Below, piece after piece: positions 12,225-24,011 of a DNA stretch of 64,000 bases. Source of the stretch: Mactra quadrangularis (taxonomy: Eukaryota > Mollusca > Bivalvia > Venerida > Mactridae); NCBI GenBank assembly GCA_025267735.1, contig CM046298.1, forward strand, positions 33,454,764 to 33,518,763. Reading direction: 5' to 3'. The notes under the pieces are model-generated. The model was not told the origin of the DNA and ran no database searches. It saw only the letters and a list, made by a program, of their open reading frames with translations. The stretch's first letter is position 1. Every line of letters starts with the position of its first letter. The translations under genes and the position numbers were made by a program.

Positions 12225-12239
12225 GGTAAGGGGGATATT
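12225..12239 (+). promoter_or_regulatory. Polypurine tract
   Basis: GGTAAGGGGGATATT immediately upstream of the 3' LTR; position and purine content fit the plus-strand primer of an LTR element. Confidence 0.7.
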
Positions 12240-13595
12240 TGTCACAAAACTGCCAACGTCTTAATAATTTATGGATAAATTGTGGGATACTCTCATTATT
12301 CCGTCGAGAAACAAGCACCAGGATCACCTGTAAAAATAAATCTGGCATGAATACCAGCCCAGAAACAAACCGTTGCTGTCTTAATTTTCATTTTTATGTT
12401 TTCATTAGTAGTCCCACAATACCATTTACTATTAATTTTACATCTTGGATGCCAGTCACTTTAATGATTTATATCCAAAACAAATGACCCTTTAGATAAA
12501 AGATCTTAGTCCAGGCGTCCTTTGTGGTGTGAAAAGTTCTTGCAAAGGAGGGTCCGTGAGTAGGCATTCATTCTGCAATCCACCATCAGGCAGAACAGAA
12601 CGTTAGTTAGTAGGGTGTCGGTCGAGTGTGAAATTGGGAGAATTTTAGATATATTTGAAAAGGATATTGTGTATTTGGCAACGTAAGTGTTACTACTTTT
12701 ACCTGTCCATAATATAATTTGAGAGCCGTCAGTTCCTTTTTATGTATTTGGATCTTTGTTAATTTTTGTTACATTTTCCTTCAATTAAATGCACTCTGTT
12801 TAACTGATCTTATATTAGGATAACCGTTAGCTAATATTTTTATCATTATAAGGATGTTACAATATTTGACAAACATTGTATTTTAATGTTTAATGAGAGT
12901 ACTGTATTCTTTAATCGTTTATGTGCACCAATTATGTGTTCTTTCATTATGTGTTCGTTTATATGATTCTCTTATCAAATACAAATTGAGTGTTCCTTTA
13001 TGCTTTACTCTTTGTTCAGCGAATATGTATTGTAATGATGAGTCGGAGGTATGTTCTTTGTCAGAGATATTTTTTGGAGGTTGTTGGTTTGATTTTAGGT
13101 AGCTTGGAGAGCGGGGAATTGAAGGTTGAGATAAAAGAAAACATCCACGTCGAAAAGCCTCAGAAGATAAAAGTTGGAACTATAAAATGACATTTTGATG
13201 TGAAATCATATACCTAGTTGTTGGTGACTTAATTCATTAGTAAATAATTATAAAGTGACATTTTAATGTGAAATCATTCTATCAAGTAATTCGTGACTTA
13301 ACTCATTAGTAAATAATTAAGTGGATTATAGATCAATCGTTTTGTAATTTCATTTGCTCATCAAAAAGAGTGTTGTTTATCAGCTGACATTGTGCATGTT
13401 TTGATTCTACTTCTTTTATAACCATATTTTTTGTGTATTTCATGATTATTATATAATTATAAATTTGAATTAATTGTTAAATTGACTTTGGTCTTTCTTC
13501 CAAACAAGTCCCTTAATCTATAGGGCAAATAACCTGCATATGTCCGGAATCTGTATCTATGCTGTATGAGTTTATTTTCTCAGATATCCGTGACA
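12240..13595 (+). repeat. 3' LTR
   Basis: Same length as the 5' LTR (1356 bp), same termini and the same internal frames; followed by the target duplication GTAAA. Confidence 0.93.
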
Positions 13596-13727
13596 GTAAA
13601 AGACAAACGTCATGAAAAACTGTTTAGGTGAACGAACGGACAAAAATGACTTAATATAATGTGCCGATAAACAGCGTTGTGCGTCTTTCTATTGTCTGTA
13701 TAAGTACATTTACTTTAACTACATGTA

Positions 13728-14125
13728 TAGTCCAACAGAATTAACATGAGCTTGAACTACCTAATTATAATAATTACACACTTCACTTACATTAAATCGC
13801 GAGTTTCCGTATGTGTGTATACGGTTATACACGTGTTTATAACTACCGATGTGACTATAAATCAATTTATTAAAAATGGCATGTTACTGCACTTTTAATT
13901 TTGGACACATTAGATTTTGGGGAAATAAGTATTATGGCACAGTTTCAAAGTATTTTTTTTCTTATGAAAACAACATAAATTGTTCAGTACATTTATTTTG
14001 CAGAAAGCTTCCGATAAAGTGCGATTTACAAACGAAGACCAAAATTGACTGTAAATACTGAGTTTAATATATTCTTGCATACAGGTCAAGCTCAGGTTAA
14101 TTCTGTTGGACTATATATCTGTGTG
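13728..14125. mobile_element. TIR element, about 400 bp
   Basis: Terminal inverted repeats: TATAGTCCAACAGAATTAAC at the left, and its complement GTTAATTCTGTTGGACTATA at the right, each continuing into AAGCTCA-type sequence. A single related end occurs at 24676. The 61-codon frame at 13876 shows no transposase features. Confidence 0.7.
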
Positions 14126-14465
14126 TTTTCCATTGTGTATACATTATGTTTGTATTCGTATCTTATATGTTTGGCCATAAGTTCTACATTGTATGTGTAC
14201 TGCTAGTGAAATAGACTGTAAAATTTTAAATTAAATGAATCAGGCAAATTTATCAAGTTATTTATTTATTGTGTCCTAACCATTATATAAAGAAAATCTC
14301 CTCACAATCATTTGATTAATAATATAACAATATAGGTCAATCAGGTGATATCTGTCACATGACACCATTTATTATCACTGTTGTAGTGTAGTCACTTTAT
14401 TGTATAGTCTGGATTACACCCCCTTACTACTATCGTTGATGGGTCCAGTCAGTCAAAGCGCGATA

Positions 14466-14521
14466 ATGGCTGCGCCCACACAGGGCATCTTCGGGTTACA
14501 TTTTCTGACGAAGATCATTTG
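14466..14521 (+). other. Candidate first coding exon, unassigned
   Basis: ATG in a GC-richer island, reading MAAPTQGIFGLHFLTKII, then a possible donor (TTTG then GTAGGA). It looks like a typical short first exon, but I found no matching downstream exon, so it may be chance. Flanking 14126-15480 otherwise shows nothing recognisable. Confidence 0.2.
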
Positions 14522-15485
14522 GTAGGAGTTCGGTATTATAGAGGTCATTCGAAGTCGATTTTTCTATGAGCACTTAAATTTTAACGATCGATTAACTAAA
14601 AACCAAAACATCCTCGGTAACCCAGAGTATTGTTCGTCAACGATGATATTCATAACTAATGAGTACCTAGGGTTACCCACGATGGTCTGCAAAGTAAACA
14701 CGATTCGGACGTTAACTATTTCTCGTTAAAATTTCGAATACTTTATATAGCATAAATCTAATGTAACAGAACGACTTAAATAAGGTATCCACTATTACTT
14801 TTTAACAAAGTTCTTTGATAGAGTGGGAAGCGTTCATTTGGAAACAGTATTATCCGATATTTTGTACAATGCATTGAGCGCCGTCATTATTCTACTTTGC
14901 CTTACGTTCTTTCACTCATCAAACCTGACAATTTATTGTACAGCACTGTATCAATAGTAGAAATTCGGCTTTCTCCGACAACTTCCTGACTTTCTGAAGA
15001 CATAATTTATCATATTATCTCAAACAGCGTCTCAAGCACTTATAAATTTCATCATGCAAGCTATTTGAGAGATTTGTAAGTCCTAGCCAGATCTCGAGGT
15101 CGCGATATAGATTTCGATCTTAAAGTGACGTTTTGTTATTCTCGTAAAAATGTTTTGATCAATTTGAGTTTATAGATTAAGAATGCTCTAAATTACAGAA
15201 ATACTTACGAATATTGGTGATTTACTTGTATTGTTTAACTCATAGAACAAATTATATACATGTGTTATAATCCAATTATACTTACTTTTACATGCAAAGA
15301 ATAGTATTTAATGTCTTTTTTCTTGTTTCTTGATTCATGATAAACTTATATATACACCATGTATTTTCGAACCTTGATTATGAGACAAATGTTATTTGTA
15401 TTGTTTAAACTTATATTGATTATGTACTATGTACAAATCGTTCTGATATTCATTGCTACGGACAAAGATGGCAGATAGATATCTA

Positions 15486-15781
15486 GCCCCGCCCGGCTAG
15501 CTCAGTCGGTAGCGCACAAGTCTACTGATCGAGGGGTTGTGGGTTCAATTCTCGGGCGGGGTATACTTTCGTGGAGCTTGGTCATGAACTTATTTCTACA
15601 GCCATTCTTCCTCCTACCGCTGATTCTAAATCATGTAGGGCAGATGTCAGTCACTGACGAAAGTATGCGCCTATAGTAGTTGATTAACAGCTAAAACTAG
15701 AGATATTGCCTTTCCAGGAACAGTGAGTAGGTGGGCTGACCGCCGTGATATAGCCTGTACAGTGTGTTACAAAACAAACAA
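15486..15781 (+). mobile_element. SINE family A, full length, tRNA-Lys-derived
   Basis: The head GCCCGGCTAGCTCAGTCGGT matches the 5' half of animal tRNA-Lys, and GTTGTGGGTTCAATTC is the B box. Body with GTAGGGCAGATGTCAGTCAC, tail CAAACAAACAAA. Flanked by a direct duplication AGATATCTAG on both sides, proving target-primed insertion. The anticodon region is changed, so it is not a working tRNA gene. Confidence 0.9.
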
Positions 15782-16016
15782 ACAGATATCTAGTGGTTGT
15801 TGTTCCTAAGTGATGGAACGATTTACATAGGCACTTAAAATCATTGACAACGATGTCAGTTTTAGATTTAGGCTTAATACACATTTATTTAATTTATTTA
15901 ATGGAAAATCAGTGAACAGTATTTGTAAAACGCAATGGAAAATTTTACAATACTTTTGCGCTATATAAGTGGCATGTATTTGCATATTTGTATAAGTCAG
16001 TGTTTGATATTTGTAC

Positions 16017-16168
16017 CTTCTACTATGCGGAATGATGTCTCTCAATAGCTCCACAATTTCGCTGTGCAGATTTTTGTTTTTGACTGGCTGGCGTTCGATA
16101 GAATGTCTTAGATATCGTCATTTCTTTTGTAATCTGTTCCACAACAAAGTTGCCCAATGTGATCGAAA
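16017..16168 (-). other. Splice-bounded open stretch, doubtful exon
   Basis: Minus strand: acceptor-like TGGGTCCAG and donor-like AGAAG/GTACAA bound a stretch whose frame stays open for about 46 codons before a stop. No family recognised and no partner exons found. 15885-16890 otherwise shows nothing recognisable. Confidence 0.15.
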
Positions 16169-16897
16169 CTGGACCCAAAAAATGTGGTTGTCATAATTAA
16201 AACTATCGAAAAGAAGTGTTTAATCTTGATTGGACGCTTGGGGGGATCTTGAAGCACTGAATTAATCAAGATCATCGCAGAACACAAATTAATTTGAATA
16301 TGGAATGTACCATTAAAAATATGGAATTCTCTTTACTCTCTATTTAACAAAAAATATTATCGAATCGATAGCTCTTTAGATGTATTACATTTTCTAGATT
16401 ATTTTATTCTAACATCATAAAAATTATATTCATTTCATCATCAACAATAAAGAAACATGCATTTAATCACATGCAGTTGCTGAACATATCACAAAAGGAC
16501 TCAAAACTACGAAATTCAAATCTAGATTTAATTCACGTGGCGCATCAACATACATGTACATGTACGTGTAGTTTAATATAGTCCCCATAGGCCAATAACT
16601 GGTACATGTATAATGAATTACGAATTATTCATGCTCCGTATGAACAAAATAAAAATAAAAATATTTGCCTTCCAAAAGTATGAACTGCCGATATGCTATT
16701 ATATTGAACAAAAGAGATTGTATAGTGAGTATAGTGAATTCCACTATTATATGATACATTCCATATTCAAACAATAAAGTGTTGCAGTGTTGTTTTTTGC
16801 AAACAAATGTAAATAAAACACATTTAATAACAGTTTTTATTTTTATTTATTTTATTTCAAGCATTAAAAAACTTCACAAAAAAACAAAAAGCACCAA

Positions 16898-18467
16898 TTA
16901 ATCTGAACTAATTGCTTTGACATCATTATATAAGACTAAAACAGAGAATATAGCAATATGAATGTATAAATAACCTATAACAACTATACCATGACCAAAT
17001 ATAACAAGTCTGAGTTGAGTGGTGAAATACAGAGCTGCTAGAATCATATAACCTATCTTTCTGTGCTGTAGTTTTGAAGATAAATGAAAAATTAGCCCGA
17101 TAAGTGGAACTACTCCTTGTAAAAAAGCCATTGTGTACATTGCAGAGCCGTTCACTGGACCAAGTCTGAAGCAATCTATTAAAACATCTTTCCAGTATCC
17201 TAAACTGTCCTGTACAATAAAAGAAAATATAAATAAATCAATGGTGGTATTATCATAGTTCCACATCCAGGGTCTAAACTCACATAGAATCTACCACAAG
17301 ATCTTCTGAAGTTAACAAATAATTGTTGTTGTTTTTTTCTATTTCCAAATTACTAAATGACATCAAATAAAGCGCATAAAATTAAATGCACTACTTTTCT
17401 TCTAGTTACCGAAAATCCCAATTGATCAAGCGTACACTACGTATGAGATGTTGATTCATAAATGTGCATCAATGTCTGCTTCGATTGTCAACACAACAAA
17501 ACGAAACGTATTGCTATATAATTGCAATATCATGAATATGTTTTTGTTTTTGCTAATTCCAATATATTGCAATATGGGGTTTGCTAATTCCAATATATTG
17601 CAATATGGGGTTTGCTTATTCCAATATATTGCAATATGGGGTTTGCTAATTCCAATATATTGCAATATGGGGTTTGCTTTTTCCAATATATTTCAATATG
17701 GGGTTTGCTTATTCCAATATATTGCAATATGGGGTTTTTCCAATATATTGCAATATGGGGTTTTTTCCAATATATTGCAGTATGGGGTTTGCTCATTCCA
17801 ATATATTTCAATATGGGGTTTGCTTATTCCAATATATTGCAATATGGGGTTTTTCCAATATATTGCAATATGGGGTTTTTTCCAATATATTTCAATATGG
17901 GGTTTGCTTATTCCAATATATTGCAATATGGGGTTTTTTCCAATATATTGCAGTATGGGGTTTGCTCATTCCAATATATTGCAATATGGGGTTTGCTTAT
18001 TCCAATATATTGCAATTCGGGTTTTACCGTATTGTTACATCCCTACTTATTGAACATAACCAATAAACGGACCAGGCCGAGTCGGACTGGTAATCATTGG
18101 CTGGCCAGCTTTGCTGGACATAGCTGGTCGCATTCTCGTACCCATATATCAAGTTTATATATTTGTTATATATAGGTTATATATATTTGTATATACTTGC
18201 AAATACGAGAGTGCGCGATATAACCTTTCCGTGTTGATGCGCCGTAAAACCCAAACAAACACAAACAAACAGCAAATACGAGAGTATAAGTTCTTGTATA
18301 AGACTAACGATTGTTGTCACGCATTACATATAATAAAATAACATTTTTAATACATTTGTAATATAACTTACCTGTGCGTAGTCATTTTTCACTCCATTGA
18401 TTACTCCGTATGATGTGACCATATGAAGAAAGAATGGTATCGTGGCAATAATGTCTATCATCGCCAT
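16898..18467 (-). CDS. Unrecognised four-span membrane protein, 135 aa
   Basis: Two coding exons: 18467-18372 (32 codons) and 17209-16898 (103 codons plus TAA), joined in phase 0 by GT-AG signals. The ATG is the first after an in-frame TAA; a clean acceptor upstream (TTTTTTCTAG near 18511) implies an additional untranslated 5' exon. Four hydrophobic segments at about residues 5-23, 54-74, 84-103 and 106-126. Between spans 1 and 2 is a short loop with GYWKDVLIDCFRLGPVNG; K/R-rich SKLQHRK separates spans 2 and 3. No signal peptidase site or known motif seen. AATAAA-like signals lie about 45 bp past the stop on this strand. I do not recognise the family. The consistent hydrophobic pattern and clean splicing make it a likely real gene. 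Confidence 0.75.
17546..18044. repeat. 31-bp minisatellite inside the membrane-protein intron
   Basis: About 16 head-to-tail units of consensus CCAATATATTGCAATATGGG plus GTTTGCTTATT (31 bp), alternating with shorter 26-27 bp units that end in T runs. The array ends with CCGTATTGTTACATCCCT, nearly the right terminus of the MITE at 20565-21014, whose interior also carries ATATTGCAATA. Open in several frames (up to 201 codons) only because of its periodicity; not a gene. Confidence 0.93.
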
Positions 18468-18726
18468 GACAAAACTTTTTTATTGAAAACTTTTCTTAGC
18501 ACTGGTATTCCTAGAAAAAATAAATATATATTTTTATGAAAAATCTGACATGAGGTTGAATTTTCCCCCTACTGCCGATCACTGTTAATACAATTTTAAA
18601 AGTTATGGTATATTTCCTTCATAACACATTGTTTAACTTTTTGAAAAGGTTAGTTCTTAAGCAACACTCCATTGCAAAATGATTTCATAATGATTATTGA
18701 ATTTGATTATAGCCAGTTATTTTCTC

Positions 18727-18968
18727 GAGCTCACCGGATGAACTCAGTCAGTAGCGTGCACAAGTCTACTTATGGGGGGAGTCGTGGTCATGAAATAATT
18801 TCTAAGGCCATTCTGCCTCCTATCACGGATTCTAAATCACGTTGGGCAGCCGTCAGTCACTGACGGAAGTATGCACCCAGTAACTTGCAACCAGGAACGG
18901 CAAGTAGGTTGACTGACCGCCGTGATATAACCTATACAATGGGTTGCTACGGCGTTTAACCCAACCTG
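18727..18968 (+). mobile_element. SINE family A, damaged head
   Basis: tRNA-like head with deletions (CAGTCAGTAGCGTGCACAAG) then the standard body and tail GGGTTGCTACGGCGTTTAAC. Confidence 0.75.
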
Positions 18969-20564
18969 CAAAAAAGTTATTTCTTCTTTATTAGAATGAA
19001 AGCAGTGTAATTTAAGTTTGTCAATAAAAAAAACTATGATGAAATTAAGAAACATAATGTGCAGTCAGATATCAATATTTTCCTATTTGATTAACAAGTA
19101 TTTCTATCCTGTCTGCTTATTAAGAAGTAAGACATGTTCCTCTGTTTATTATAAGACGGAAGATGCATACGATTTAGGAGTTGGTACATATACCTTAAAC
19201 ATGAAACAAAATAAGTTATGTTTTTATTGACAGGAATGCTAAAAAGTAACCTGGTGCAATTGTTTCGATATACAGCAGCGTTTCAACGTTTTAAGTAGCG
19301 TGATTTTAATGAGCATTACTAAATCAAATCCTGCATTAATGTCCCAAAGTCAGTTTTGGATCAATATTCTCCCCCGCTTAATTTATTTAAACTATTCAAG
19401 TGAAAAGTAAATCAGCATGAATGGAAATGCATGCAGTTTGTGTGTACCTATATTTATCTATGGGTTATGATCAGCTACGATTACGAATTTGTAATGAATT
19501 CATTATATTAATAAAGGGTGCATTACGATTAGAAATTTAAAGTTAAGAATAGCATATGAGCTGTATTTATAACACAGCACATGTATAAGTAAACTAAAAA
19601 AACACAAGCAATCACACAGCCAGACGTAGAAAACGTTTGGAGGGGTCCAACTAGATTAGCTTTGAGTTTTCCGAAGTTATATTCAGTCTGGACATATTAA
19701 ATTTGCTTTAAGCTTCATTCTCATTCTTCAAAGTTTATAGTCAGTACTTTAAAAAAATCTTTAAAAAAAACAAGTTCGCCTGAGTTCCTGGTTCTACAGG
19801 TTCCATCGTTGAGTTCAACAAGTCGATCACGCATGTTGAAGGCTTAAGTTTCGTTTTTTTGTAGTTCCAATTTAAATTTGATTTAATAGCAGCATGATTA
19901 AATATAATAGCAGTCTAAAATATCGGGTACATGTATTTTCGTATACCCAAATTCGTAAGTCACAATTAAGAGGAATGACATCATAGCTAATCCGATCGTT
20001 TCTTTGTCTCAATCGTAAAACATCAAGCATGTTCGTATCCTACGTAAAATAATATTGAGGAGTATAAAATATCGAGATGATTAGTATGGACTTGACAGGT
20101 TCCCAGTCGTACTTTGACAGATAAAATAACGATAGTGGTAAGGGGCAGATAATGCAGACTATAGTATAGACATGGACCTTACATATAGTCTTAGGTATAG
20201 TCGATCGGTTGATTAACTCGGGACATAACATACATGTACATACATGAATAACGTTACATGAAGAACTCATTGATTGGTTCTTATAAATATTTATTAAGTA
20301 ACTTGTAATTTGATAATAGCGTTTTATAATCATTGAATTAATTTATATGCAATACGAACAAAGAACAGTAAACAATTTGACAGGCAATCAATGAAAACAG
20401 TACATTGGAGGATATGAAAATATATAGGTTCGAGCTAGGGTTTCAGTTTTGTAAGGGGAGCTAATTTTAAACAATTATAAGAGGTTCAATTTTCCACCTG
20501 AATTTTAAAACTTTTTTGGGGGTGCTATAGTTTTGATTCTCTCAGTATTAAATGAACACATTAT

Positions 20565-21014
20565 AGGGGTGTAACGGTTAACCGATATACCGGTTTATAT
20601 TGCAATACGACTTCTGACGGTTTTTTACCGGTTCGTTTTTCTCTGAACCGGTTTTTCTATATAGTTAAGTTCCATACTGATCCGTTATATCAGAGTCTGA
20701 ATTTAAGTGTTTGAATAAATGTGTAAATGTGTTCGGAAACTTGAAACATTTTTGGTAAATTAGAGAATAATAATCTTTGAAAGTCCATTCAAAACCTTTT
20801 TTCTAACTTATTCAAACATTTGCGTAATTCATTTGAAAATACAAATATCTATGTACAATGTTGAACAATTAAGGCGATGCATGTGCATTAATTCATGCTA
20901 TGCATGTATGCGCAAAGAATAATATGTATAGCAATATATTGCAATATATTGCAATAAGGGTTTCGTGTATTGCAATATATTGCAATACGGTTTTTAACGT
21001 ATTGTTACACCCCT
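20565..21014. mobile_element. hAT-like MITE with intact target duplication
   Basis: 450 bp with perfect 11-bp terminal inverted repeats AGGGGTGTAAC/GTTACACCCCT, flanked by AACACATTAT on both sides (20555-20564 and 21015-21024). The duplication contains the 8 bp expected for hAT plus two matching bases. Interior has ATATTGCAATA motifs near the right end. Confidence 0.88.
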
Positions 21015-21436
21015 AACACATTATATGTATTATATTGTTATCAAACGCAACTTTTAAACATCTATGGCCTGTCCCTGATCGAGTCCCCCTTATTTGGGGT
21101 GTATCCTAATGTATAGGATCAATAAATTTTATTTATGTACAATCGAATATTAAATTCAATAGTTAAGACGTAGTCAATTTTAAATAATTAGTCGTAAACA
21201 TATTAAGTGTTTTAAACAATAAATTGTTAAACAATTCATTTACACTAAGTATTCGTAAACTGACCACGCACGCATTTAAAGCCTGGAAAAAAGTAATTTA
21301 TAATGCTCTATATATAACGTCCCATTCCAACAAACTTCATAGTTTTCAGGCATATTAGGGCTGCCAGCCATTCTACTCACTGCACCAGAGAGGCTCAGGT
21401 GTCCTATTCAATATTGATCTTCGGTCATCATCGTAC

Positions 21437-21535
21437 TCATTCTCGTACCCCCGAGATTATCAAGATTCTCGGGCTAGTATCGAGAATCTTACTAGACTCT
21501 GGGTACGAGAATGCATAGTACGAGAATGACCTTAA
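21437..21535. repeat. Fold-back repeat CATTCTCGTACCC
   Basis: Inverted copies CATTCTCGTACCC and GGGTACGAGAATG with inner complementary AGATTCTCG/CGAGAATCT. Half copies recur at about 18132 and 22590. Confidence 0.7.
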
Positions 21536-22025
21536 GATAACCTTATCTTTAAAAACACTATCAATGGAATGAAGCTTGTCATCAGAACTGAAGTCATAGC
21601 TTCGCGAGTAGCCGACAACTTCCTTATTCTATACAGAGGTAGGAGGGAGAACGGTCACAGAAAATATACAGTGATAATAATACATAAGGGTATCTTAGTT
21701 CCGTGTGTAAATCGAATGAGCGACCCCTGACTGCATGATTCCCATATGATCCATGTGGTCAACTTCGTACATGTATATACATGTACGTAGACCTCTCTTA
21801 CGTTTCCTGGTAAATATAAAGATTTAATCAAGTGTATAAAAACGGAAATCCTCACTTGTCTTTTCACATTACATGTAAGTCAAGTAGTTAAGTGTTATGA
21901 GGAACATAAATTACAAATTACTTCGTGATTTAAAACTCCAATTAACATATCTTATAAACTTTTCAATATAAATGTCATCATAGTCCCGAAAAATAAAACA
22001 AAATATTGGCCGTTTATGATATAGC

Positions 22026-22026
<1 letters not shown>

Positions 22027-22098
<72 letters not shown>
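22027..22098. repeat. (TAA)n microsatellite
   Basis: About 24 uninterrupted TAA units. Confidence 0.97.
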
Positions 22099-22101
<3 letters not shown>

Positions 22102-23468
22102 TTATTCCTCCACAATATAGGAGAGCAAAGAAACATTACAAGATATAACTACAAAGATGGTAGTTAGTAGATTTGAGACATTATTTACATAGAATATCGC
22201 TTAGATTTGTCTTAAGTTATCCTGAACGACTTTTAACTTGAGATATTCTTTGAAAACAATGTCTCATGTCATCCTAAACGAGCTATAAAACTCGTATAAA
22301 AAATGAACTCACCCACAATTTGATGAGAAAATTTTCAATAGTCTATAATAGACAGTCGATTTTAAAAGTCTTTGAAATCGACTTAGCCTATAAAATATCC
22401 TTAATTTATACATGTATACTCAAGTTATTTTTCAATGCATATCCGCTTTAATATTCTTAAATTTCAAAAACTTCTACTTAATTTTTATTAGACACGTGCT
22501 ATGCATTCGTAAAATGTTTCCGAATTAGTGTTTTATATACTCGTGCATATGCATATTTTAAAAAAATAGGATGTAGCGTATATTTTACATTCTCGTACCT
22601 AGAGGTTATCAAGATTCTCGATAAACTTTGAAATCAAGGTTTTTATATACAACGTATATGATTATTAGTGAATGCTATGCACCTACCAGAAGTGCGTAAC
22701 AATTACTTTTCTTAACATGAGTTTCTTATTACAATGTACTAAAACTGTTTCCTAGCTTGAACAATATTCAATAAATAAAAACAAACTTATCAAAATAGTT
22801 TCAACATAGAAAATCACTAACCTCAAATTGACCTCATCAAAATCTACAAATATTAATCTTATACTAATATTTGAGCGAAATCACTATCAACGACGAATTG
22901 TGTAACAAACTGATCAATTCCATATATTAGTTACTTTACTGCACAAATCAAAACAAGTACACTGCACTATCACATTACTTGATATTGTGCATGAAAACTT
23001 TATACATTATAGAGATGGTTTAACAGATTATATAATATATTATAAAGAAATCGGATTACTGATAGAATATCGATAGTTTACCGAACGTGTATCAAATGTA
23101 AATAAACAATCGACGACGACGATACAATAGCTTATAGTGCGTACAAAAAAAACCGTGTTTGGGTAAACATTAAAAATGAGACAATCCATTTCAGGGATAG
23201 GCAGTATTGAAAATAAAATGTGTGTAATTTATTTTTAAAAGAATAGCATGATGGATACCACCATTTCTTGGTTAATCATGCTTGTAATGGTAAAACTATT
23301 TTCCACTACACCAACAACTAAGACAATCGTAAAACATATCACATGTTTATGTTATTGTCATCCCGAGCGTCCCTCGTCGTGGATAAGTTCATTAAGTTAT
23401 TATAAACAGTGTTGTTTTTTTTTGTTCGAACTATACTTTAAATGATTGATCAAATATGTATATGGGTT

Positions 23469-23522
23469 CACAGGCGATCTTCGTTTATGGCTCTTATAAT
23501 ACATAGAGGAAGATCGCCTGTG
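23469..23522. repeat. Perfect 14-bp-arm hairpin
   Basis: CACAGGCGATCTTC at 23469-23482 and its exact complement at 23509-23522, with a 26-base loop. No target duplication seen. Confidence 0.8.
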
Positions 23523-23689
23523 TATGGGTATGTACACTATAACCTGAACGATACGAACACCGAAACATACGGATTTCTTTGATTTCAAACCATTTTCCTC
23601 GTTTTCATGTTAGACTACGAATACAAAAGAGACCAGAGAAGTGCTAGGGTATGTAGTCACGTGATCTGAAACAACAACTAATAATGTAC

Positions 23690-23797
23690 ATTTAAGCAGA
23701 GACAAAGATAACTTGTCTCCTCTCTTGTTCCACTGGTCAAATGTACAGTCGGCAACGACTCCTGACCTTACAAAGGAAGAAGAAGAAGAAGAACTAA
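23690..23797 (+). mobile_element. LINE 3' end with (GAA)n tail
   Basis: CGACTCCTGACCTTACAAAG followed by GAAGAAGAAGAAG. The complement of a similar end (CTTCTTCTTCCAATGTAAGG) begins the minus-strand LINE remnant at 26368, so both are probably one family. Confidence 0.5.
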
Positions 23798-23942
23798 TTC
23801 TCTGACATTAGTTTATTTTTTTGCCTGTTTCTCTGTCCATCTAAATCAATGATTGCTATAAAAAAGTGTAAAATAACTGATTTCTTTAATTGTTTCTACA
23901 GGAAAAATCAATTGATCCTGTGAGTTTTAATCGTAGGCACAT

Positions 23943-24011
23943 AATCCTCCGCACCAATTAAATCGAAGGGTAAACTATTTGTCACGTGCAAAATAATTGG
24001 TGCAGAGGATT
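23943..24011. repeat. Hairpin with 18-bp arms
   Basis: AATCCTCCGCACCAATTA and TAATTGGTGCAGAGGATT are complementary with one mismatch, separated by 33 bases. Confidence 0.75.

Larger units (their letters stand above)
8370..13595 (+). mobile_element. LTR retrotransposon, Gag-protease only, non-autonomous
   Basis: A complete 5226-bp insertion: direct LTRs at 8370-9725 and 12240-13595 starting TGTCAC and ending GTGACA, flanked by the 5-bp duplication GTAAA (8365-8369 and 13596-13600). The internal region of 2514 bp codes for Gag plus a retroviral-type protease; no RT, RNase H or integrase is present in any frame. A purine-rich tract precedes the 3' LTR. Equal LTR lengths and apparently identical LTR sequence indicate a recent insertion. 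Gag style (Arg/Glu-rich N-terminus, zinc knuckle, D-T-G-C protease) resembles invertebrate Ty3/gypsy elements, an inference from memory. Movement would need polymerase and integrase from a full-length relative. Confidence 0.93.

Noticed and set aside
8369..13190. Duplicate frames of 82, 69 and 66 codons
   Set aside because: They lie inside the LTRs and occur twice at 3870-bp offset; no protein features.
15491..15561. Possible functional tRNA-Lys gene
   Set aside because: Head of a SINE with altered anticodon arm, followed by SINE body and flanked by a target duplication.
17448..18175. Overlapping open frames up to 201 codons on both strands
   Set aside because: They are translations of the 31-bp minisatellite; low-complexity repeats of IPIYCNMGF in several frames at once.
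22027..22098. CRISPR-like or regulatory periodicity
   Set aside because: Plain TAA microsatellite in a eukaryotic genome; no spacers.
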